The position numbers were made by a program, and so were the translations under genes. From Guillardia theta CCMP2712 (lineage: Eukaryota; Cryptophyceae; Pyrenomonadales; Geminigeraceae), in NCBI RefSeq assembly GCF_000315625.1, contig NW_005434667.1, positions 852,802 through 916,801 on the forward strand: a DNA stretch of 64,000 bases. The letters run 5' to 3'. Under the pieces are notes generated by a model that had not been told where the DNA came from, ran no database searches, and saw nothing but the letters and a program-made list of their open reading frames with translations. Below are positions 57,329-64,000 of this stretch, in pieces. Position 1 is the stretch's first letter; each line of letters opens with the position of its first letter.

Positions 57329-59093
57329 ATGCGAGGGAATCTCCTTGGTGTGCTCTTGATTCTCCAGGTCCATCCTTTCTTTGCCTTTCTTGGTGGAAAC
57401 GCCCCTATGGTGAACCATCATGCCTTCACTCGCAAGACCAGCCGCTCCTTCTGCATGCAGGGACAGGATACCGAGCCCCAGAGAAAAGTAAGACATCCCT
57501 TTCCTCCCCTCCCTTTCCTCCCCTCCCTTTCCTCCCCTCCCTTTCCTCCCCTCCCTTTCCTCCCCTCCCCTTTCCTTCCCTCCCTATCCTGCTCTCTTTG
57601 CCAGCAAATCATTGCAATTCTCACTGCACTATTAGGTCTGGAGTGGACCGGGGAACCCTTTGAAGAAATCCTCGACGAAATCCCCTTCCTTCTCCGACGA
57701 CTTGATCGAGGACCTCACCATGAAGCGCTTCGGCAACGGCTGGATCTTCTACGGGGAGCGAGAGACGACCAAGAACAAAGACTACGATGCACGTACGTGA
57801 TCTGCTCTGGTCCTTGACGTGCCTGACCAAGAGTTGCCCGTCTGTGGTTACAGTGGCCAAAGAAGCCGAGGATCTGGTCAACCAGCGGGTGATCCGGCCT
57901 GACGCCGTGCTCGTCATCGGCTCCCTGAGCGTGACCGGGCAATGGATGACACTCAAGACGATGGAGCAGGGGCTCAACGCTCGTATCCTGACCAAGGAGT
58001 TCGACAAGGCCGAAGACTGCTTTGGTACAGACGGTGCCAACCTCGACATCTACTACGGAGATGTCTTCGACGATGCGCAGCTCGAGAACGCGATGGAGGG
58101 CATAAAGGTGAAGTGCGATGGAGAAGTCAGGTGGAGTTACGGCAGGCGCAGGCTGTAATCTACTGCGATTCGGGATCCCTCCCTTTCGGGGAGACTTCCT
58201 TTGAAAGACTGAGCAAGCAAGGGGTCGAGCGTGTAGTGGAGGTGAGCTGGGGCAAGCAGTGAACTTCAACCCCTGAGCTGCGTGTCAAGATGGCAAAAAG
58301 AATGCCAAATGTCAGGAGGATGGTCCTGATCTCTTCGGCTGGAGGTGAAGGTACGTGCGCACAGCCAACCGCTGCGGTGCTTGCTGAAACCTGGACAAGG
58401 CGTGTTCAGCAACCAGCAACTGGAAGCGCAACGGGCTGGTCAGCGACAGGGCAGTAAGTCGAACATCTGACATACTGGAACAGGCGAGGCGCTGCTGGAA
58501 AAAGCCGGGCTGTCATATCTCATCATTCGAGCTGGAAAGGTGAGTGAGGGGCCTGCTGGAAGGAGTATTGGTCCCCCTTGACTTCCTTGCAAGATGGAGA
58601 ACAAACTCGGGGGGATGAAGAACATCGCGGTTTCCCCATGCAGCGCCCAGGAGATGCCGACGAAGGCGACCATCACTCCCGCGGACGTTGCGGACGTTGC
58701 CATCACAGCTCTGATGATCGATGACGTCAGCTATCAATTCATCACTCCCTTCCTCCACGTTCCCATCTCCTCTTCTTGATCGCCTGGAGTCCTTTCCTGG
58801 CCCCACTGAGCTCTTGCAACCGTCTCACTTGCTGCAGGTCGTCTTCAAGGCGGACATGGCAGCAGCAGCCAAGGGTGAAGCCCCTCCTCGCCTACCCAGG
58901 TTTGTGACAGATTGCTGCTGCGATCGAAGTGAAGGACGCGAGCAGAGTCAGCAAAGGCCTGTCGATAGACGCCTGGTTGACGGAGGAGGAGGCAGAGCCG
59001 GATCAGGCAAGGACTTTGAGGTGGACTCATCGTACTGACAGTTTTGTGCAGTTCACACATCTGCTGAAGGCACTGTCTAAGGCCTCCGGATGA
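57329..59093 (+). CDS. Plastid-targeted NAD(P)-binding NmrA/SDR-type protein, multi-exon
   Basis: Exon 1 (57329-57487) encodes a signal peptide (GNLLGVLLILQVHPFFA) followed at once by Phe and a basic Ser/Thr stretch (FLGGNAPM ... TRKTSRSF), the bipartite presequence used for complex plastids. Exons 57636-57792, 57854-58107, 58152-58241, 58290-58344 and later ones read VIRPDAVLVIGSLSVTGQWM (nucleotide-binding strand; the usual GxxGxxG is GSLSVTG), LNARILTKEFDKAEDCFG, DIYYGDVFDDAQLENAM and AVIYCDSGSLPFGETSFERL. These are followed by RRMVLISSAG, ALLEKAGLSYLIIRAGK (I-R-x-G) and TPADVADVAITAL. The last exon (FTHLLKALSKASG, stop 59091-59093) follows a GC-AG intron. Atypical SDRs of this kind act as reductases, isomerases or assembly factors in chloroplasts. 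The second Gly is replaced (S-L-S), so cofactor use is not certain. Confidence 0.75.
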
Positions 59094-59228
59094 AGTTGAC
59101 TGCTCTCGTGCGAGAATTCAAGGTGGAAAACGAGGTCGTCGCAAACCCATGCGAGGTATCGAGGAAGACACAATGTATATCCCTCGTCCAAAGAAACATT
59201 CTAGGATGCGACCTCACTGGCCCTGACT

Positions 59229-59403
59229 TCACTGTTGGAAACTGATCGAGTACCCTCCCTCCGCATTCTTCGTCGCCTGGAAACAAGGGACTTCAACAAC
59301 ATGATCCCGTCTGATTATCATGATCCCGTCTGATCATCATCATCATCATCATCATCATCATCTCCATCGTCGTCGTCGTCGTCGTCGTAGTTGTCGTCAT
59401 CGC

Positions 59404-59477
<74 letters not shown>

Positions 59478-60334
59478 CCTTAAAGTTGTCCAGACTCAGA
59501 CCAAACTTCCCAAGGACCTGCTGGCCTTCAGATTGCCGGCACAGCATCGGAGGATCCCTCACCGTATTCCCCAAGTCCTTGAGCTTCCCCAGCATCTCCT
59601 CCTTCTGCCGCTCACGCTCCTGCGCTGCCACGTCAGCCATTCGAACTCGCTCCTCCTCCTCCTCTTCCTCCTCCTCCTCCTCCTCCTCCTCCTCCTCCTC
59701 CTCCTCCCACCTCGTTCGCAGGCTTCTCGAGCCTCGCGCTTCCCGAGAGCGCAAGTCTGCCACATCGCGATCAGAGGCATAGAAGAAGCATGCAAGAGAG
59801 GGGCTACTGGTTGGAGGGATCTAGCTTCAGTATCTTCTGATAGTCGTCAAAAGCTTCACACACTTTCTTCTCCGTCTCGTACGACTGACTTGAAGTTGAG
59901 GAGAACGTCACAAACAGCAAGGAACGCACCTGAGCCCTCCGTAACAAACATTTGGTGTAATCGGGGTCGATCTTGAGCGCCGAGGTACAGTCCTTGATTA
60001 CCTCGTCATGTTTGCCCATCTTGAAGTAACATGTAGCTCTGTTGTTGTAGAATACAGCTTTCTCCTTCTCCCCTTCCGGCGCGGTCTCGATCGCTTCCGT
60101 GTACATGGCGACCGCGTTGTCATAATCATATGCAGCAAAATATTTATTCCCGTCCTCTTTCAGGCTCCGGGCGCGCTGTAGGGCTTCCTGTTTCGCAGCT
60201 TTCTCTTCTTCAGTCTCTTCCCTTTCCCCCTCCTTCTCATCATCCTTCTCTTCGCTTCTCGTCGGTGGCTCTCGGAACACCGGCGGAGGATATTCAGGGG
60301 GGTCCTCTAAGTTCAACTCTTCAATCTGAGGCAT
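59229..60334 (-). CDS. TTC1: Tetratricopeptide repeat protein 1 (TTC1-like), multi-exon
   Basis: From ATG 60334: acidic head (PQIEELNLEDPPEYPPP, EEKDDEKEGEREE), then TPRs: ARSLKEDGNKYFAAYDYDNA, VFYNNRATCYFKMGKHDEVI and KIDPDYTKCLLRRAQ (exon end about 59930). Next exon YETEKKVCEAFDDYQKILKL (59884-59808). Then a Glu run and ERQKEEMLGKLKDLGN, split by a 45-bp intron from VLGKFGLSLDNFK. The following intron is almost entirely (ATG)n (59329-59480). The last exon GYSISFQQ-stop (59229-59278) matches the TTC1 C-terminus. TTC1 proteins are co-chaperone-like adaptors with a terminal amphipathic tail. The ATG directly follows CACAG, so another 5' exon is possible. The acceptor before the Glu run is unsettled. 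Confidence 0.8.
59329..59480 (+). repeat. (ATC)n microsatellite inside a TTC1 intron
   Basis: More than 35 ATC/GTC triplets fill the intron that begins directly after the exon VLGKFGLSLDNFK (coding strand GTGATGATG...). A second triplet tract (CTC)n, 59647-59707, is exonic and encodes a Glu run. Confidence 0.9.
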
Positions 60335-60868
60335 CTGTGACAATCACGAGTCAGCATGACTGGAGCTACAATCATCTATCATCAAGGAACATGTCTCAAA
60401 CTCCCTCAATCATCCATGTTATCCCCATCCATCTCGCACGTCCAGTCCTTGTCAGTCCTTCCCTCGCACTTGACCTGCTGTACGTTTCCTCCTCTCTTCC
60501 AGCTGCTCTCCTACCGTCTTGCCTCTCGTCTGCTACAGTAACTACTGTGCTTCCTGCTCACTTCTGCTCTGCTATCTCCTCCCTTCCTCTCCTTCCCTTC
60601 CCCTCTCCTCCGGCTGGTCTCGCTAGTGGTGCATTTTGCAAGAACTTCCACAAGATAAAAAGATATTTTAGTTTTGCTATGAGGATTCGCTTTGACACAC
60701 CCCACGGTACTGAATGGAATCTAAAATTTGTACTTAGATTTATAAATTAATTTAACATATAGAAGTAAATGAGTTTTAAAAATGTATACAGTATTGTAAA
60801 CTATCCTGTCCGTACATAAGAATACGGAAATAGTCATTTTAAAATCGTCTGCCCGACACGGGAGGGGA

Positions 60869-60930
<62 letters not shown>

Positions 60931-61159
60931 CCGCAGAACTGGGGAAGGCTGTGTTGGGAGCAGGACAGCAAGAGTGAGTTCAAGAGGGACAAGAGATCTT
61001 GAAGTCCGGAGCTGAGCACCTGCACCTGGTGCATGAGGAAGGTAAAGATTTCCCTGTTGCTGTTGTGATTGAATTTTCGCGCTCGCTGCTGTTTTTCTCT
61101 TTCGTTCGGACTGACTTGAGCCGTGCAGCTTTAGAGGGTCTTGTTGTCAGACGTTGACC
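60335..61159. other. Intergenic region with (GGAGCA)n
   Basis: 60440-60620 is pyrimidine-rich. 60640-60850 is AT-rich. 60866-60931 is a clean GGAGCA hexanucleotide repeat. No gene is recognised; the TTC1 and kinase promoters should lie here (divergent). Confidence 0.5.
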
Positions 61160-63829
61160 ATGAAAAGGAGACCGAATTTCAAAGTGACCGCCATCAAAGC
61201 CGACGAGGACGAAGAGCATACGGCCGAGATGAAATCGAGCCTCGCATTCACCGGTATGTCTCTGGACGCTCCATGCTGAGTTGGCGCCTGAGAGCTGCCT
61301 GAACAGCTGGAGGGTCGCTCCTCATAAAGGACTTTCGGCTGAACTTGCTCGGTATGAAGGTAAGATCCCGATCTTCCGCTCCTCCATTGCTGACTCCTTT
61401 CGGGAAAGTCCGGGATAGGCCTCGACGAGATCGAGTTAGGGAAGGAGCTCGGCAGAGGAGCGAGCAGGTAGGGAGAAGCAGAATCTTCTCCACCTTCCTC
61501 TTCCTCCTCTAACATGCTTCACGCTCTCAGTGTTGTTCTGAAGGCGCGCCACCTCCCCACGGACCAGGTGGGACCAACGCTGGAAAGGTTGCCGGTGACA
61601 TGGCGCGGCAGGACATTGCGGTGAAAAAGTTGTTAAACATCAGAGACAAGCAGCTGCGGAAGCAACTCGTGGCGGAGATGCAGTTCTTGAAGCCGATGCT
61701 CGCAGGTTGATAGAAGTGAGGGAGGAGGGAGCTTGATGGTTTTTTGCTCGCAGAGTCCCCGTGTCCTTTCCTTGTGTCCCTCTTCGACGGCTACTATGAT
61801 CCCAAGGAGGATGCCACCTTCCTTGTCATGGAGTTCTGCCACTTCGGCGCACTGGACAACTTGATCGTGAAGAAAGGAGCGCCGGAGGAAGATGTACGAG
61901 GCAAGGAGGAGAAGAGCAGAAGATAAGGAGACTGGAAACAAAGGAAAGGAGGACGCAAGGAAAAGGAGAAGGGGGGAGGAGGGGAAGAGAGAAAGTTGAA
62001 GAGGAAAAGAGGAGTGGAGGAGAGAAGTAGCGGAAGAAAAGAGGGGAGGAGGAGGATGCAACCTGTTGAAAGGTTGGCAGGCCCTGTCGTTCATCATGAG
62101 ATGTATCCTGCTGGGCTTGTCTTACCTCTACCGCAAGGGCATCGTCCATAGAGACATGAAGGTGAGATGGAGATGTTCTGCTGAAGATACTTGTCTTTGT
62201 GTTATCTCTCCCTCCCTCCCTCCCTTTCCTCCCTCTCTCCCTCCCTTTCCTCCCTCCCTCCCTCCCTCCCTCCCTCCCTCCCTCCCTCCCTCCCTCCCTC
62301 CCTCCCTCCCTCCCTCCATCCATCCATCCATCCATCCCTCCCGTGCTGATTGAGTTTGCACGTTTCAGCCTGCCAACTGTCTGGTGGCCAAGGACGGGAT
62401 CGTCAAGATCTCTGACTTCGGATCGAGGCAAGCAGACGTCTCATACTCCTGAAATGACCTGATCCTCTCAGCCGTCGGATAGACTCAGAACTCAATCAGG
62501 CTGTATCTCCAGAGGTACGAGGAGGACGAGGAGAGTGTAAGAGTAGGGAAGGGGGAGGGAATAGACGAGAGTCTCTCTAGTGAGGGAGAGGGAGAGGCGA
62601 CTAAGAGGCGGGAGAGCAGTAGGAGGCGGGTGAGGAGGAGGAGGTGGTGGTGGTGGTGGTTGAGGTTTCAGCGTCGCCTGACATGTTCTTTTGATCCCTA
62701 GCAAATGGCCAGCACTTTCACTGGCACCACAAGATACCTCTCGCCTGGTAGTGAAGACAATTCAACGTCCTCCTTTCTCATCCCCCCCCCTCTCCGCTTC
62801 CCTTTTCCCTCCTCCCTTCTCCTCCTTCTCCTCCTCCTCGCCCTCCTCCTCCTTCCCCTCCCCTCCTCCATCGTCACTTCTCCTCAACTGATTTCTCCCT
62901 TCTCTGACCGTCTTCTCCACCAGAGAGGCTGCAAGGAGAGCCATACAGCTGGCCTGCAGACATCTGGTGCGCTGGAATGATTATGCTCGAGGTATCACAG
63001 ACTTTCAGGACAAGATCTAGTGGGACTCATGTCCTGCCTCTCACCTACTCCTTCCATCTTCCTCCTCTCTTGCTCTCGTCCTCACCTCCTCCGTTCGCCT
63101 TCCTTCCTCCTACGTCCCTTCACTCCCTCCCCCTCCTACGTCCCTTCCACCCCTCCCCCTCCTAGTCCCTTCACCCTCCCCCTCCTAGTCCCTTCACCCT
63201 CCCCCCTCCTAGTCCCTTCACCCTCCCCCCTCCTAGTCCCTTCATCCTCCCCCCTTCTAGTCCCTGCATCCTCCCCCCTACTGGTCCCTTCATCACCCTC
63301 CCTAGTCCCTTCATCCTCCCCCCTCCTAGTACCTTCATCCTCCCCCCTTCTAGTCCCTTCGTCCCTCTCACAGGGAGCAACCAGAGCACACTGAGATGGT
63401 TTTGATTCCCTTCCCTCTCAGCTCGCGTATGGCAAACACCCTTACGAGGTCTGCTTCGGTCAAGACTCCTCCTTCATCGCCCTCATCGAGTATGCCGTGC
63501 GAAGAGAGACGCCAAACATGCCGGCCGGTCCTGACCACATCTCCTGCTATCCCCACTCTCACTGTCCTCCTCCTGCTCCTCCTCCTGCCCTCACTCTCCT
63601 CTTCCTCCTGCCCTCGTTTCTTTCTTCCCTCTTTCTCCTCCGCCCTTCCTCTTCTCTTCTTCTCCTTCGTCACTCCTCCCCTCCTCCTCTCCCTCATCTT
63701 CTTCTCTCTCCTCCCTTGTTCCTCTTGCTTCTGCTGATATCTCGCAGGCTACTCTTCTGATGCTGAAGATTTCAAGAACCTGTGCCTGATGAAAGATCCT
63801 TGTCAGCGACCCTCGTCCATCTACTTGGT
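61160..63829 (+). CDS. MAPKK-type (dual-specificity) protein kinase, multi-exon, runs to the window end
   Basis: ATG at 61160: MKRRPNFKVTAIKADEDEEH, a basic MAPK-docking-like head; further exons FRLNLLGMK and IGLDEIELGKELGRGA. Kinase motifs in order across exons: GRGASSVVLKA (Gly loop, about 61450-61560), DIAVKKLLNI (catalytic Lys, about 61613-61640), PCPFLVSLFDGYY and FLVMEFCHFGALDNLI (hinge, about 61830). Then YRKGIVHRDMK/PANCLVAKDG (catalytic loop, split by a (CTCC)n intron 62160-62370), KISDFGSRR (DFG, about 62410), STFTGTTRYLSPERL (activation segment S-x-x-x-T and P+1 loop), SWPADIWCAGMIMLEL and GKHPYEV, and RDPCQRPSS-like MKDPCQRPSS (about 63790). The S-T-F-x-G-T-x-x-Y-x-S-P-E-R pattern is that of MAP kinase kinases. 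The last donor is at about 63829; any final exon lies outside. Introns are strongly low-complexity. Confidence 0.8.
62206..62340 (+). repeat. (CTCC)n/(CATC)n intronic microsatellite
   Basis: Long CCTCCCTCCCTC run ending in CCATCCATCCATC, inside a kinase intron. Similar pyrimidine or purine runs fill the other introns at 62770-62880, 63120-63370 (CCTAGTCCCTTCA units) and 63850-64000 (GGGGA units). Confidence 0.85.
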
Positions 63830-64000
63830 GAGCAGCAACGCGAAGCGGGAGGGGAGGGGAGCAAGTGGAAGAGGTCAAAGAGAGCAAGGGGGAAGGGAGG
63901 GAGGAGGCAACAAAAGGGAGGAGGGACGGAGGGAGGGGGGTGGGGAGGGGAGGGGAGGGGAGGGGAGGGGAGGGAGGGGAGGGGAGGGAGGTAGGTAAGG

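Overview
The window is a piece of a GC-rich, intron-containing algal nuclear genome with about 33 kb of AT-rich, intron-poor, gene-dense DNA of giant-virus (NCLDV) type embedded in it (about 14.1-47.1 kb). A cryptophyte such as Guillardia theta is the most economical host guess. This is an inference from short GT-AG introns (about 45-125 bp, one GC-AG) and from a plastid-type bipartite presequence with Phe after the signal peptide (57.3 kb). It also draws on my recollection that a Fanzor nuclease has been reported from that species. No identity search was possible.

Left host part (1-14.1 kb): an amidase 3' end; a nine-exon EamA (DMT) transporter; then a mosaic of mobile-element debris (3.05-11.2 kb). 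The debris contains a decayed tyrosine-recombinase (Crypton-like) gene, a frameshifted companion ORF, direct and inverted segmental duplications, and extra copies of the transporter's last intron/exon. A small membrane protein and a FUT8-like secreted protein close this part.

Virus-like block (14.1-47.1 kb): (i) 14.1-28.8 kb is repeat-rich. It holds a helicase split into two distant halves on opposite strands, a CoiA-like protein, a GT25 glycosyltransferase, two paralogous 'NP-repeat' proteins in opposite orientation, 192-bp inverted repeats and a Cys/His repeat protein. (ii) 28.9-40 kb is compact. It holds a HECT-type E3 ligase, more NP-repeat proteins, two paralogous zinc proteins, a putative fucosyltransferase fragment and, most strikingly, a single 373-aa protein that reads as four consecutive histone folds in the order H2B-H2A-H4-H3. 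Most genes here carry an AAAA(A)TGA(TA) motif 25-40 nt before the start codon. (iii) 40.5-43.8 kb is a 3,288-bp IS630/Tc1-mariner-type transposon. It carries a Fanzor/TnpB-like RNA-guided nuclease gene overlapping the transposase, and it sits at a TA inside an NP-repeat gene whose reading frame is exactly restored when the element is removed. (iv) 44-46.9 kb is a very long Lys-repeat/acidic-repeat protein joined to a truncated gene at the block's right end.

Right host part (47.1-64 kb): an inverted tail-to-tail duplication of a gene with three consecutive Zn2Cys6 clusters (one copy frameshifted), a Ser-rich protein with two NLPGESDFY motifs, an MGAT5-like gene, NMD3 (60S export adaptor), a plastid-targeted NAD(P)-binding NmrA/SDR-type protein, TTC1 (TPR protein) and a MAPKK-type kinase that runs to the window end. 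Introns here are rich in microsatellites.
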